From NCBI GenBank assembly GCA_005239175.1, contig SOPS01000004.1, forward strand, positions 620,001-684,000: a stretch of DNA of 64,000 nucleotides, written 5' to 3'. Every line of letters starts with the position of its first letter. Positions within the stretch are counted from its first letter, which is position 1. The position numbers and the translations under genes are program-made. Under the pieces are notes generated by a model. It saw nothing but the letters and a program-made list of their open reading frames with translations. It had not been told where the DNA came from and searched no databases. Positions 8,178 to 17,318 of the stretch are shown piece by piece. The stretch comes from a halophilic archaeon SHRA6 (lineage in GTDB: Archaea > Halobacteriota > Halobacteria > Halobacteriales > Haloferacaceae).

Positions 8178-9709
8178 CAGAGCCCACCTCCATTATCGAG
8201 GATCGGGCCTACCGCGTCGAATATCATCTCAAGGAACACCTCTGGAGCGACACCGAGTGCGATAATCGCGAGCAGGAGCACTGCCATTGGCGCAATCTCG
8301 TGCATCGGTGCCGGCGTAATCTCGTAGTCGGTTTCGAGCCGGAACGGCCCGAACAACGTCCGCTGCATCGCCAACAGGAGGTAGCCCGCGACGATCACGA
8401 TGCCGAACATCGCAAGCGCCGTGAAGATCGGCGCATACGGTAGCAGCGTCGAGTCGAACGAGCCGGCGAAGATGAAGAACTCGCCGGCGAAGCCCGCCAT
8501 GAGCGGCAAGCCCATGTAGGCGAAGGCGCCAGCAACAAGGATTCCCACCGCGACCGGCATCCGATCGGCCATCCCAGACATATCCGAGACGATCCGCGTG
8601 TGCGTCGCGTTGTAGATCACACCGACCGACATGAACATCAGCCCCGAGATCAGCCCGTGGGCGACCATCTGGAACGTCGCGCCCCCGACGCCAAACTCGG
8701 TGAACGCAATCAGCCCGAGGATGACGTATCCCATCGACGAGACCGACGAGTACGCGACGATCCGTTTGAGGTCCGTCTGGGCGAGCGCCAACATCGCGCC
8801 GTAGATGACCGAGACGACCGCAACGATCGCGATCGGAATCGCGAGTAAACTCGCCTGGTCTGGAAGCATCGTGAAGTTGAACCGCAACAGGGCGTAGGTT
8901 CCCATCTTCAACAGCACGCCTGCCAGCATAATCGACACCGGCGTCGGCGCTTCGACGTGAGCGTCCGGCAGCCAGGTGTGGACCGGGACAACCGGAACCT
9001 TCACCGCGAAGCCGACGAACAGCGCGAGGAACGCGATCAGCTTGAGCGTCTCAGGCGCGAGCCCGAACCACGCACTGAGCTGATCGTTCGCGAGTGCCTG
9101 AGTGATTTCGGGCAGCCCGAACGTCGAGGGACCGAGCCCGAAGACCAGCGCCATGAAGCCAATGAACATCGCGAGCGACGCGATGTTCGTGTACACGAAG
9201 AACTTGATCGCGGCGTATTTACGGCGCGGACCGCCCCAGACGCCGATGAGGAAGTACATCGGCACCAACACCGCCTCCCAGAAGATGAACCACAGGAAGA
9301 AATCGAGCGCGGTGAACACGCCCAACAGGTTCGCTTCCATGAACAACATGAGCCCGTAGAACTGGCTCTGTCTGTCGTCGATCGGCGTCCAGGCGCTGAC
9401 GATCGAGAGCGTCGTCAGGAAGGTCGTCAACACGACGAGCGGCAGACTGATTCCGTCGACCCCGACGAACCACTGCACCTGAATTCCGGCGAGTTCAAGC
9501 CACGGTATTACTGTCTCGAAGGCGATATCGCCGCCGGTCAGTGCGTTCCCGCCGGATTCGAACGCCGACCACATGTAGAGACTGCCGGCGATCGGCACCA
9601 GACTGAGTGCGAATGCTGTTTTTCCAGCGTATTTGTTTGGGACGGCGAAGGTGAAAAGCGCCGCCGCGAACGTGAACGCGAGAAGTGCTTCAATAATCAC
9701 AGGAACCAC
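8177..9709 (-). CDS. nuoM: complex I membrane subunit M
   Basis: A 510-residue polytopic subunit, homologous to Mrp antiporters, that forms one of the proton channels of complex I. Typical motifs are the Glu in transmembrane segment 5 (FWEAVLVPMYFLIGVWGG), the channel helix VPVHTWLPDAHVEAPTPVSIMLAGVLLKMG, and LKRIVAYSSVSSMGY. It starts inside the end of nuoL (13-bp overlap) and overlaps nuoN, consistent with one polycistronic message. Length fits the family. Nothing suggests damage. Confidence 0.95.
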   Translation of the reverse strand: MVPVIIEALLAFTFAAALFTFAVPNKYAGKTAFALSLVPIAGSLYMWSAFESGGNALTGGDIAFETVIPWLELAGIQVQWFVGVDGISLPLVVLTTFLTTLSIVSAWTPIDDRQSQFYGLMLFMEANLLGVFTALDFFLWFIFWEAVLVPMYFLIGVWGGPRRKYAAIKFFVYTNIASLAMFIGFMALVFGLGPSTFGLPEITQALANDQLSAWFGLAPETLKLIAFLALFVGFAVKVPVVPVHTWLPDAHVEAPTPVSIMLAGVLLKMGTYALLRFNFTMLPDQASLLAIPIAIVAVVSVIYGAMLALAQTDLKRIVAYSSVSSMGYVILGLIAFTEFGVGGATFQMVAHGLISGLMFMSVGVIYNATHTRIVSDMSGMADRMPVAVGILVAGAFAYMGLPLMAGFAGEFFIFAGSFDSTLLPYAPIFTALAMFGIVIVAGYLLLAMQRTLFGPFRLETDYEITPAPMHEIAPMAVLLLAIIALGVAPEVFLEMIFDAVGPILDNGGGL

Positions 9710-11712
9710 CCCCCGAGCAGTCCGAAGGCAAGCAGTAACGCGGTCAACCCAAGCGTCAGCAGTGCCGCGTAGTTGGTCACGACGCCTGTCTGTATCCGTC
9801 TGACCCGGCTACCGCTGAAGAGGCTCACCGAGGAGACGCCGTTGACGACGCCATCAATTACGCCTTGGTCGAACGTGTCTGCGACCGAGGCGACAGACTG
9901 GGTTCGGTTTGCGATCCATACCTGGAACTCGTCTTGATAGTAGTTGTTGTACAGCACGTCTTTAATCGCGCCGAGCTTGGCGGTGTGTTCGGTCGGTTCG
10001 GCGACGTTGTAGAGATATGTCGCTAACAGGAGACCCGCGAGCGCGAGCCCAAGCGAGACCGCCGCGCCGACCAGCACGGTCGTCGCCTCGCCGCCGATGT
10101 AGCCGCTCGAGTACGGCGACACCTCGGCGTAGTGGTGTGCGGTGAGCGGATCAAAGCTCTGATCCAGCCACTGGTGCAGATAGTCGATCCCTTCGAGACC
10201 GAGCACCTTCTGGACTGGCACCATGTTCACGAGTCCCGCGACCACCGCGAGCACGCCGAGCACCGACAGCGGGAACTTGACGTTCCACCGAACGGGCTCT
10301 GGATTGCGTGCGGTGTCCGTTCGCGGCTCGCCGTGGAACGTGAGGTAGACCATCCGGAACGTGTAAAACGCTGTCACTGGCACTGCGAGCAGTCCCATGG
10401 CGTACGCGCCGAGTAACAGCGGACTGCCGCCAAGACCGTGGATCAGCGCCTCGTAGAGCACCTCGTCTTTCGACCAAAAGCCCGAGAACGGGAAGATACC
10501 TGCCAGCGCGAGCGAGCCAGCGAGGAATGTCCAGTAGGTTACCGGCATTTTGTCCTTGAGTCCGCCCATGTCCCACATGTTCTCGTTGTGGTGCATCGCG
10601 ATGATGACTGAACCCGCACCGAGGAACAATAGCGCCTTGAAGAAGGCGTGGGTCATGAGGTGGAACGTCGCCGCGACGTACCCGCCCGCGCCGAGCGCGA
10701 GCATCATATAGCCGTACTGTGAGATCGTCGAGTATGCCAGCACTTGCTTGATTTCGCGTTTGACGACACCCATCGTCGCCGCGAACAGCGCGGTAAAGCC
10801 GCCGATGAACGCGATTATCGCGAGCGCGGTCGGCGACACCGCGTAGAAGCCGTACATCCGTGCGACGAGATACACACCCGCAGCGACCATCGTCGCCGCG
10901 TGGATGAGCGCTGAGACTGGTGTCGGGCCTTCCATCGCATCAGGCAACCACGTGTGAAGCGGGAACTGCGCGGACTTACCGACCACGCCGCCGAGCACCA
11001 ACAGGCCAACGATCGTGAACCACGTCGTCGGATCAAAGCCGAACGTGTTCACCGTCACGTCGCCCGCAACAGCCTCCTCAGCGAGAACTGGGAACGACTC
11101 CGCGCCGACGAAGGCGGCGGTGCCGAACGTCGAGAAGACTGCGACAACGCCGATGAGGAAGAAGTAGTCACCAAAGCGGGTGACGAGAAACGCCTTCTTC
11201 GCCGCCGACGGCGGGCCGTCTTCGCGGAACCAAAAGCCGATCAGGAGATACGAACAGAGGCCAACCAGCTCGAAGAACATGAACGCCATGAGCAGGTTGT
11301 CCGCGACGACGAACCCGAGCATCGACGCCGTGAACAGCCCGAGCCCGGCGTAGTACCGCGGCAGGCCCGTTTCGCCCTCGTCGTTCATGTAGCCGAGACT
11401 GAAGACGTGGACGAGCGTCGCGATCAGCGTCACGATGACGAGCATCATCGCCGACAGCGGATCGATCAACACACCGAAGGTCAGTTCCCACGGCTGCTCA
11501 CCGAAGCCACTTGCCCACGTGTAGATCGTCTCCTGATACGCGCCCTGTGATCGAACCGTCAGGAACGCCCAGATCGACAACAGGAGCGATCCCGCAGTCG
11601 CCGCGATGCCTGCCAATGCGCCGCCCTTGGGGAGGTATTTGCCTGCAAAGAGCGCGATCACAAATGACAGGAACGGAAGCAACACGATCGCCGGAACGTA
11701 CTCAAATGCCAT
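9697..11712 (-). CDS. nuoL: complex I membrane subunit L
   Basis: A 671-residue distal proton-pumping subunit. It contains FPLHTWLPDAMEGPTPVSALIHAATMVAAG, the signature of the L/M/N and MrpA family, EIKQVLAYSTISQYGYM, and a long C-terminal amphipathic region before a last membrane helix, corresponding to the lateral helix HL of complex I. The gene follows nuoK by 3 bases and overlaps nuoM. It works with M and N to couple quinone reduction to proton translocation. Confidence 0.95.
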   Translation of the reverse strand: MAFEYVPAIVLLPFLSFVIALFAGKYLPKGGALAGIAATAGSLLLSIWAFLTVRSQGAYQETIYTWASGFGEQPWELTFGVLIDPLSAMMLVIVTLIATLVHVFSLGYMNDEGETGLPRYYAGLGLFTASMLGFVVADNLLMAFMFFELVGLCSYLLIGFWFREDGPPSAAKKAFLVTRFGDYFFLIGVVAVFSTFGTAAFVGAESFPVLAEEAVAGDVTVNTFGFDPTTWFTIVGLLVLGGVVGKSAQFPLHTWLPDAMEGPTPVSALIHAATMVAAGVYLVARMYGFYAVSPTALAIIAFIGGFTALFAATMGVVKREIKQVLAYSTISQYGYMMLALGAGGYVAATFHLMTHAFFKALLFLGAGSVIIAMHHNENMWDMGGLKDKMPVTYWTFLAGSLALAGIFPFSGFWSKDEVLYEALIHGLGGSPLLLGAYAMGLLAVPVTAFYTFRMVYLTFHGEPRTDTARNPEPVRWNVKFPLSVLGVLAVVAGLVNMVPVQKVLGLEGIDYLHQWLDQSFDPLTAHHYAEVSPYSSGYIGGEATTVLVGAAVSLGLALAGLLLATYLYNVAEPTEHTAKLGAIKDVLYNNYYQDEFQVWIANRTQSVASVADTFDQGVIDGVVNGVSSVSLFSGSRVRRIQTGVVTNYAALLTLGLTALLLAFGLLGGWFL

Positions 11713-11715
11713 CTG

Positions 11716-12018
11716 TTACCACCTCATTGTCGCTGCGTCGGTCACGGAGACGCTACCGAAGTTACGGTACAGTACGAGGATGATCCCGATTCCGATCGCG
11801 ACCTCGGCGGCCGCAAGCGCAATCACGAACAGCGCGAACGTCTGGCCCGTCAGGTTCCCCCAAAACAGCGAGAACGCGACGAAGTTGATGTTCGCCGCGT
11901 TGAGCATCAACTCGACGGACATCAAGAAGTACAGCGCATTGTCTCGCGTGAGGACCCCAAATAGTCCAATGCAAAAGACGGCCGCAGACAGGAGCAGATA
12001 GTATTGTGCCGGAACCAT
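11716..12018 (-). CDS. nuoK: complex I membrane subunit K
   Basis: A 100-residue, three-helix membrane protein, the usual length for NuoK/MrpC. The conserved acidic residues are in SVELMLNAANINFVAF (helix 2) and ALAAAEVAIGIGIILVLYRN (helix 3), which belong to the E-channel proton path. Its ATG shares its last base region with the stop of the preceding nuoJ2 gene. It sits between J and L as in bacterial nuo operons. Confidence 0.95.
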   Translation of the reverse strand: MVPAQYYLLLSAAVFCIGLFGVLTRDNALYFLMSVELMLNAANINFVAFSLFWGNLTGQTFALFVIALAAAEVAIGIGIILVLYRNFGSVSVTDAATMRW

Positions 12019-12455
12019 CAGCGAGATCCCCCCGTGGTGTCAGTGCTGTCGGGTGTGTCTGTTCCCGTGGATGCCTCCTCGGTCGTGGCCTCTGTGCTGG
12101 CCTCGGCGGTATCGAGGAGCTCTCGACCGCCGTCGGTCAAGAGCGCGACGATCGATCCCTCTTCCTCGCGCTTTGCGAGAAAGAGCGCGCCGTCAACGGC
12201 CACATCAAGCCCGACCGCGATGATCAGGAAGGCCGCCAAAAAGCCCTCCGAGGCGATCGTTCCCATGTCGGCCTGCAGATCGAACATCGCATAGCCGATG
12301 TGGGCCACGATGCTTTCACCCTCGGGGAACGTGACTGCAGTCCCGAACGAGGATTGAACGATTGCGACCGCCATCACGACGAACAAGGCGACCGCCGCGA
12401 GGCCCGGAACCAGGCTCGAACCGGAATTAGAAGTACCGGTCTCGTCGGTTGTCAT
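12018..12455 (-). CDS. nuoJ2: complex I subunit J, C-terminal part (J2)
   Basis: A 145-residue protein with two hydrophobic segments (VPGLAAVALFVVMAVAIVQSSFG and FLAAFLIIAVGLDVAVDGALFLA). In haloarchaea subunit J is encoded as two consecutive genes, and this is the second, corresponding to the C-terminal helices. The ends are rich in Ser/Thr/Asp and probably extramembrane. It overlaps nuoJ1 by 4 bases (ATGA) and nuoK by one. Because the split is shared across haloarchaea, it is not a frameshift. Confidence 0.85.
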   Translation of the reverse strand: MTTDETGTSNSGSSLVPGLAAVALFVVMAVAIVQSSFGTAVTFPEGESIVAHIGYAMFDLQADMGTIASEGFLAAFLIIAVGLDVAVDGALFLAKREEEGSIVALLTDGGRELLDTAEASTEATTEEASTGTDTPDSTDTTGGSR

Positions 12456-12712
12456 ACGCTACTCACCTCCGGATCGGTCCGCGTCAGCATCACGGCGAAC
12501 GTGATAAGGATGAGAACCCCGCCGACGTACACGAGGATCTGCATCGCTGCGATAAACTCCGCTTGCAGCATCACGTAATGCACCGCGACGCTCAACAGCG
12601 CGCCGCCCAAAAGCAACGAGGCGTGGAACACGTCTCGAGCCAGAACGACGCCCAGGCTGCAGCCCAGTGTGATGAGGGCGAACAGCGCGAACGCGATGGT
12701 CTCATAAACCAT
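12452..12712 (-). CDS. nuoJ1: complex I subunit J, N-terminal part (J1)
   Basis: An 86-residue protein with three membrane helices, starting MVYETIAFALFALITLG. It carries the core of NuoJ helix 3 (QAEFIAAMQILVYVGGVLILITFAVML), including the pi-bulge region conserved in the family. A start 17 codons upstream would add charged residues that are foreign to NuoJ, so ATG 12712 is chosen. About 150 bases separate it from nuoI; no gene was recognised in that spacer. Confidence 0.88.
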   Translation of the reverse strand: MVYETIAFALFALITLGCSLGVVLARDVFHASLLLGGALLSVAVHYVMLQAEFIAAMQILVYVGGVLILITFAVMLTRTDPEVSSV

Positions 12713-12862
12713 TGTTTGTCTCTCCAGTAGGAATCCCTTTGAAGATTTCGAGAACGATCGCAAAACAGCCCCAATAGCCGGCCCTAAATGTCACTATTCA
12801 GAGGCTATCCGGAAGCAATCCGGATCGCAGCGGCGATCGGTGCCGCGAGGGCGGCACAGGAG

Positions 12863-13324
12863 TTACTGATAATCGATTTCGCCGTCGCCTTCACCGACCC
12901 ACGCGCTCCGATCGGGGTTCCGCGAGTTGAGCGGGTCGATCCCCTTGTACCACGGCACGTTTTTGAGCTGTTCTTTGTTGTAGACGAATTCGTTTTTCGT
13001 ATCTGCGGTGAACTCGAAGTTCTGCGTCAACAAGATCGCGTCCACCGGGCAGACCTCCTCACAGAGCCGACAGTAGATACACTGTCCGATGTGGAGGTTG
13101 TACTGTTCGCCGTTTCGCATGTCGTCTTGAACGATCTGGATCGTATCGTTCGGACAGACGTTCTCACACTGCCGACACCAGATACAGCGCTCTTGGCTGA
13201 ACTTGTGCACACCGCGGAACCGCGGACTTACCTCGGGTGCCGTTTCTGGGTACTCGACGGTAAACGTCTTGCCGTCGAGCGCGTGTTTCATCGTCGTTGC
13301 CATCGATTTGAGTAGTCCGATCAT
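12863..13324 (-). CDS. nuoI: complex I iron-sulfur subunit I (2 x 4Fe-4S ferredoxin)
   Basis: A 153-residue soluble subunit with two complete CxxCxxCxxxCP motifs, CIWCRQCENVCP and CIYCRLCEEVCP, that bind clusters N6a and N6b. These carry electrons toward NuoB and quinone. In the absence of NuoEFG, NuoI is a probable docking site for a reduced ferredoxin or another donor; that is inference. It begins one base after nuoH ends and ends about 150 bases before nuoJ1. Confidence 0.95.
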   Translation of the reverse strand: MIGLLKSMATTMKHALDGKTFTVEYPETAPEVSPRFRGVHKFSQERCIWCRQCENVCPNDTIQIVQDDMRNGEQYNLHIGQCIYCRLCEEVCPVDAILLTQNFEFTADTKNEFVYNKEQLKNVPWYKGIDPLNSRNPDRSAWVGEGDGEIDYQ

Positions 13325-13325
13325 T

Positions 13326-14411
13326 TTAGAGTAACACCCCCACGATTACCGCCGTGAGAACCAGGTTGGCAAAGGAGAGGACGAGCATCCCCTTCCAGCC
13401 GATCTCGATCAGTTGATCGATCCGCACCCGCGGCAGTGCCGAGCGGCACCACTGGGTGAACAGGAAGAACGCCCACATCTTGATCACGAACCAGACGAAC
13501 CCGGGAACGAACGACAGCGCCGATATCGGCGCGGCCGCCCCGCCGAGGAACACCACGGCCATGATTGCACCGCCGAGGAAGATGTGGATGAACTCCCCGA
13601 GGTAAAACAGCACGAAGTACACTGAAGAGTACTCCGTCTGGTAGCCAGCGACAATCTCTGTCGGCGCTTCCGGAATGTCGAACGGATTGCGGCCGATCTC
13701 GGCCATGTTCGCGACGAGGAACAGAACGAACGCGAACGGATTGACGAACGCGTACCACGCCGGAATTGAAATGCCAGCAATCGTCACAAGCGCGTCAGTC
13801 TGCGCGGCGACGATCTCGCTCATCTGTAGCGTCCCCGCGAAGATCACGACCGACAGCGCGGTAATGATCAGCGGGATCTCGTAGGCGATATTCTGTGCGA
13901 CCGCCCGAAGTCCGCCCATGAGCGAGTACTTGTTATTCGACGAGTAGCCGGCCATAATGAGCGACACCGACGCGATCGAAGCGAACGCGAAGACGATCGC
14001 CAGCCCCGCTTCTGGATCTGCGAGGTGGAAGTTAATCGGGCCGAGATTACCCATCGGAATGACTGCAAATCCCAGCAGCGCCGACGCTGGGAGTACGATC
14101 GGTGCGAGATCCCATGAGGGACGATCGACACCCTCGGGAACGATCAGCTCTTTCGAGAGCAACCGTACCGCGTCAGGGATAATCACGAGGATCCCGAACG
14201 GACCGATCCGGTTCACGGCGATTCGGTCGGTGAACGCCGCAGTGATCTTTCGTTTGGCCCACGGCCCGGCAATTGCTGTCATCGCGAGCATGATATTCGC
14301 GATCAAGAACGCGCCGATCAGGCCACCGACGATCTCGCCGAGCACGCCACTCAGCCCAAAGGCATTGGCGATCTGTTCGGGCAACAACGCCGACTGCAGC
14401 GGTGCCGCCAT
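13326..14411 (-). CDS. nuoH: complex I membrane subunit H
   Basis: A 361-residue membrane subunit with eight or more helices that joins the peripheral and membrane arms and contributes to the quinone-binding site. Diagnostic sequences include RIGPFGILVIIPDAVRLLSKE, the EIPLIITALSVV segment and NMAEIGRNPFDIPEAPTEIVAGYQTEYSS, with the conserved Glu cluster on the cytoplasmic loop. It overlaps the start of the upstream nuoCD stop by one base. Length is normal for the family. Confidence 0.95.
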   Translation of the reverse strand: MAAPLQSALLPEQIANAFGLSGVLGEIVGGLIGAFLIANIMLAMTAIAGPWAKRKITAAFTDRIAVNRIGPFGILVIIPDAVRLLSKELIVPEGVDRPSWDLAPIVLPASALLGFAVIPMGNLGPINFHLADPEAGLAIVFAFASIASVSLIMAGYSSNNKYSLMGGLRAVAQNIAYEIPLIITALSVVIFAGTLQMSEIVAAQTDALVTIAGISIPAWYAFVNPFAFVLFLVANMAEIGRNPFDIPEAPTEIVAGYQTEYSSVYFVLFYLGEFIHIFLGGAIMAVVFLGGAAAPISALSFVPGFVWFVIKMWAFFLFTQWCRSALPRVRIDQLIEIGWKGMLVLSFANLVLTAVIVGVLL

Positions 14412-16075
14412 CAGCGATCCACCTCGCCGAGCACGATGTCGAGGCTGCCGAGCGCGGCGATCATGTCAGGGACAAACTCGCCGTTGGACATCTCCGGCAG
14501 CGTCTGGAGGTTCGAAAAGCACGGGCTGCGAATCTTGAATCGCGCGGGCTTTTCTGTCCCATCCGCACGCATGTAGATACCGAGTTCGCCCTTTGCGCCC
14601 TCGACCGCGCGGTAGATTTCCTTGTCGTCGTCCGGACGGAGCGTCCGTGGGACGTTCGACTGGATGTTCCGCTCGTCTTCTGGCCAATCTTCCAAGAGGT
14701 CGATACACTGTTCGACGATTTTGGCAGACTGCTCAACCTCGAGCATCCGAACGAGCAGCCGGCTGTAGTTGTCACAGCCGTCTTTGACGATCACGTCCCA
14801 GTCGAGTTCGTCGTAGTAGCCGTACGGATCGTCCCGGCGGAGATCGTAGTCGATCCCGGAGCCACGGGCAACCGGTCCGGTCGCGCCGTAGCTTTTTGCA
14901 ACTTCCGGCGGCAAAATGCCGGTGTCGATCGTTCGCATCTGCAGGATCTCGTTGCCCGTTACCAGATCGTGGTACTCCTCGAGGTGTTCGGGCAGCCGAT
15001 CGAGATAATCGCGCGTCATCTCGAAGAACTCTTCGCGGGGCTCCGGCAGGTCCCAGACGACCCCGCCGAGTCGGAAGTAGTTGAACATCAGCCGCTGGCC
15101 GGTCAGATCTTCGAGGATGTTCTGGACTTCCTCGCGATCGCGGACCGCGTACATGAAAATCGCCGTGAAGTCACCGTAGACATCAAGCGCAAACGTGCCG
15201 AGTGCAAGGAAGTGCGCGGCCATCCGACACAGCTCCGCACCCATCGTGCGGATAATCTGTGCGTACTCGGGGACCTCAATGTCATTGAGATCTTCGGCCG
15301 CCCGCGCGTAGGCCCACTCGTTGAGCAGCCCGGCTGAGATGTAGTCCCAGCGATCGGGGTACGGCATGATCTGGTGCCGATACGTCTTTGTCTGACACAT
15401 CTGCTCCTCACAGCGGTGCAGGTAGCCGATGTCGGATTCGACGTCGGCAACTTGCTCGCCGTCCAGCGTCGCCTTGACGTGGAGCACGCCGTGGGTTGCC
15501 GGGTGGTGTGGCCCGATGTTGAGGAACATCGTGTCGCTGTCCGAGTCAGACCGTTGATCCTCTTGGAGCGGATTCGCGTGCTCGCGGAGCGAAACGATCT
15601 GCGGTTGATCCTGGTCGTAATCCATCGAGAGCGGATGACCTTGCCAGGTATCAGGCAGCAGAATCCGACGGAGATCTGGATGCTCTTCGTAGTCAATCCC
15701 GATCAGGTCGTAGGCCTCCCGTTCATGCCAGTCAGCAGTTCGAAACACCGGTTCGGCAGACTGACTAACTGGGTGTTCTTTATCGGCAGGGACGATGACG
15801 TTCGCCTCCTGGGTCGGGTCGTTGTACTTCTTCAGGTGGTAGATCGACTCGTAACGATCCTCGTACTCCTGGGCAGTAACACACGAGAGGTGGTCGAAGC
15901 CAGCGTCGTCGCGGAGACGGCGAAGCGCGTCCTGAACAGTATCCGGACGGATGACGAAACCAGGCGCGTTGACGTGGTCATCTCGGTCGATCACGAGGTC
16001 GCCGAGCAGTTCGGCGAGTTCGTCCGCAGACTGTCCCTCCGCAACGGTTTCCGGGAGTTGCTCTTCGAGGCTCAT
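14411..16075 (-). CDS. nuoCD: complex I fused subunit CD
   Basis: A 554-residue fusion. Residues 1 to about 165 are NuoC-like (YHLKKYNDPTQEANVIVPAD and HEREAYDLIGIDYEEHPDLRRIL). From about 180 the NuoD part follows, with the quinone-site histidine loop GPHHPATHGVLHV and GYLHRCEEQMCQTKTYRHQIMPYPDRWDY. The join is a short acidic linker. Fused CD subunits occur in E. coli and are standard in haloarchaea. Together with NuoB it forms the quinone-reducing module. It overlaps nuoB by 4 bases. Confidence 0.95.
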   Translation of the reverse strand: MSLEEQLPETVAEGQSADELAELLGDLVIDRDDHVNAPGFVIRPDTVQDALRRLRDDAGFDHLSCVTAQEYEDRYESIYHLKKYNDPTQEANVIVPADKEHPVSQSAEPVFRTADWHEREAYDLIGIDYEEHPDLRRILLPDTWQGHPLSMDYDQDQPQIVSLREHANPLQEDQRSDSDSDTMFLNIGPHHPATHGVLHVKATLDGEQVADVESDIGYLHRCEEQMCQTKTYRHQIMPYPDRWDYISAGLLNEWAYARAAEDLNDIEVPEYAQIIRTMGAELCRMAAHFLALGTFALDVYGDFTAIFMYAVRDREEVQNILEDLTGQRLMFNYFRLGGVVWDLPEPREEFFEMTRDYLDRLPEHLEEYHDLVTGNEILQMRTIDTGILPPEVAKSYGATGPVARGSGIDYDLRRDDPYGYYDELDWDVIVKDGCDNYSRLLVRMLEVEQSAKIVEQCIDLLEDWPEDERNIQSNVPRTLRPDDDKEIYRAVEGAKGELGIYMRADGTEKPARFKIRSPCFSNLQTLPEMSNGEFVPDMIAALGSLDIVLGEVDR

Positions 16076-16773
16076 GGTGAGTCACCCCAGTTGTACCGCA
16101 TGACGAGATCGTCGGTGTCGATATCCTCGGCGAGCTGCTCGACGATTTCGTCGCGTTCGAGGTCGCCGAACTGTTCGAGCTCGTAGGGCTTGACCACGAC
16201 CGGCGAGGATTCGCCGTTTGCGATCCGCTCTTGGAGCTTCGCAACCCCGTATACGAGCGCTTCGGGTCGCGGCGGACAGCCAGGGATGTGGATGTCGATC
16301 GGGATGACCTCCTCGGCACCCTTGATGACGTTGTATCCCTCCTGGAACGGACCGCCGGAGATGGTACACGAGCCCATACCGATGACGAACTTGGGCTCTG
16401 GCATCTGGTCGTAGACGCGCTTCATCCGCGGGGCGAACTTCGAAACGATCGTCCCGGGGATGATGATGACATCGGCCTGTCGCGGTGACGCACGAGGGAC
16501 GCCCGCGGCGAAGCGGTCAAGATCGTGTTTGACCGCGTAAGTGTGCATCATCTCGATGCTGCAGCAGGCGATTCCGAACTGCAGCATGAACATCGAGGAG
16601 CCGCGGACCCAGTTCATGAACTTGTCGAACTTCGTGAGGATGAACGGGGTCGAGCCGAACGCCTCGCGCAGCCGCGAGTTGAACCGATCGTCCTGGCCCG
16701 CGAGCCGGGCGTCGCGCGTTTCGGTCAGTACTTTCGAGTCGTCGGTGACAAAGGGGTGTTGTTGGCTGCTCAT
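16072..16773 (-). CDS. nuoB: complex I iron-sulfur subunit B (N2 cluster)
   Basis: A 233-residue subunit holding cluster N2, which passes electrons to quinone. The ligands are visible as the tandem cysteines in GIACCSIEMMHTY, the single cysteine in GSCTISGGPFQEGYNV and the one in PGCPPRPEALVYG. The first 40 residues are an acidic extension. The gene overlaps both neighbours (nuoA and nuoCD) by 4 bases, which fixes the start and indicates translational coupling. Confidence 0.95.
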   Translation of the reverse strand: MSSQQHPFVTDDSKVLTETRDARLAGQDDRFNSRLREAFGSTPFILTKFDKFMNWVRGSSMFMLQFGIACCSIEMMHTYAVKHDLDRFAAGVPRASPRQADVIIIPGTIVSKFAPRMKRVYDQMPEPKFVIGMGSCTISGGPFQEGYNVIKGAEEVIPIDIHIPGCPPRPEALVYGVAKLQERIANGESSPVVVKPYELEQFGDLERDEIVEQLAEDIDTDDLVMRYNWGDSP

Positions 16774-17183
16774 GCGTCTTGTTTTTGTGTCTTACGACGG
16801 GTGGCGCGGGGACTTTTGATCCACTCGACCGCACCGTTCCGCCACGCCCATACGAGACCGATCACGAGGATACCGATGAAAAGCAACATCGGACCGAGTG
16901 CTCGTGTAAGGCCGACCGTGCTCACCGCGTCGTTGTAGATGACGGCCCACGGGAACACGAGGACGGTTTCGATGTCGAACACGACAAACAGCAGCGCAAC
17001 CATGTAGTATTGGATGTTAAACTTGAAGCTGCGTGCTGTGCCGGTCGGTATCTCACCGCTCTCGTACGTAGCGCTTTTACCTTGTTCGGGTACGCTTGGG
17101 CGAAGCAGCGCCGACACGACCATCATCGCGATGGGGATGCCCACGCCGATAAGCGCCAACGCACCGATTGCGATCCATGACAT
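16770..17183 (-). CDS. nuoA: complex I membrane subunit A
   Basis: A 137-residue, three-helix subunit, the first gene of the nuo operon. The conserved loop between helices 1 and 2 is present (KSATYESGEIPTGTARSFKFNIQYYMVALLFVVFDIETVLVFPW); the classical cysteine of that loop is replaced by Ser (YESGE rather than YECG). A basic tail follows helix 3. A TATA-like element lies about 40 bases upstream. Confidence 0.93.
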   Translation of the reverse strand: MSWIAIGALALIGVGIPIAMMVVSALLRPSVPEQGKSATYESGEIPTGTARSFKFNIQYYMVALLFVVFDIETVLVFPWAVIYNDAVSTVGLTRALGPMLLFIGILVIGLVWAWRNGAVEWIKSPRATRRKTQKQDA

Positions 17184-17220
17184 TCCGAATTCTCCGTAAC
17201 GTCTCAGGGTTAGAAACCCA

Positions 17221-17230
17221 CCGGTATAAG
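17221..17230 (-). promoter_or_regulatory. probable TATA box of the nuo operon
   Basis: On the minus strand the element CTTATACCGG lies about 40 bases upstream of the nuoA ATG at 17183, in a spacer otherwise without genes. Placement predicts a leader of roughly 10-20 nucleotides. Confidence 0.5.
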
Positions 17231-17318
17231 CGTTGATTTTTTGCCCCCGCTGTCAACCGAACAATACCTCACGACGATCGACCGATACCGCAAGACAACA
17301 CACCGTAATCAAAAACAG

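Noticed and set aside
8957-9772. 271-codon plus-strand frame in the nuoL/M region
   Set aside because: It is antisense to nuoM and nuoL, with Arg/Glu-rich low-complexity translation and no domain.
12713-12862. Possible extra gene between nuoI and nuoJ1
   Set aside because: Only short frames in poor context; the plus-strand frame from 12788 runs antisense through nuoI.
14402-15337. 311-codon plus-strand frame antisense to nuoCD
   Set aside because: nuoCD is supported by conserved motifs along its whole length; the antisense frame has none.
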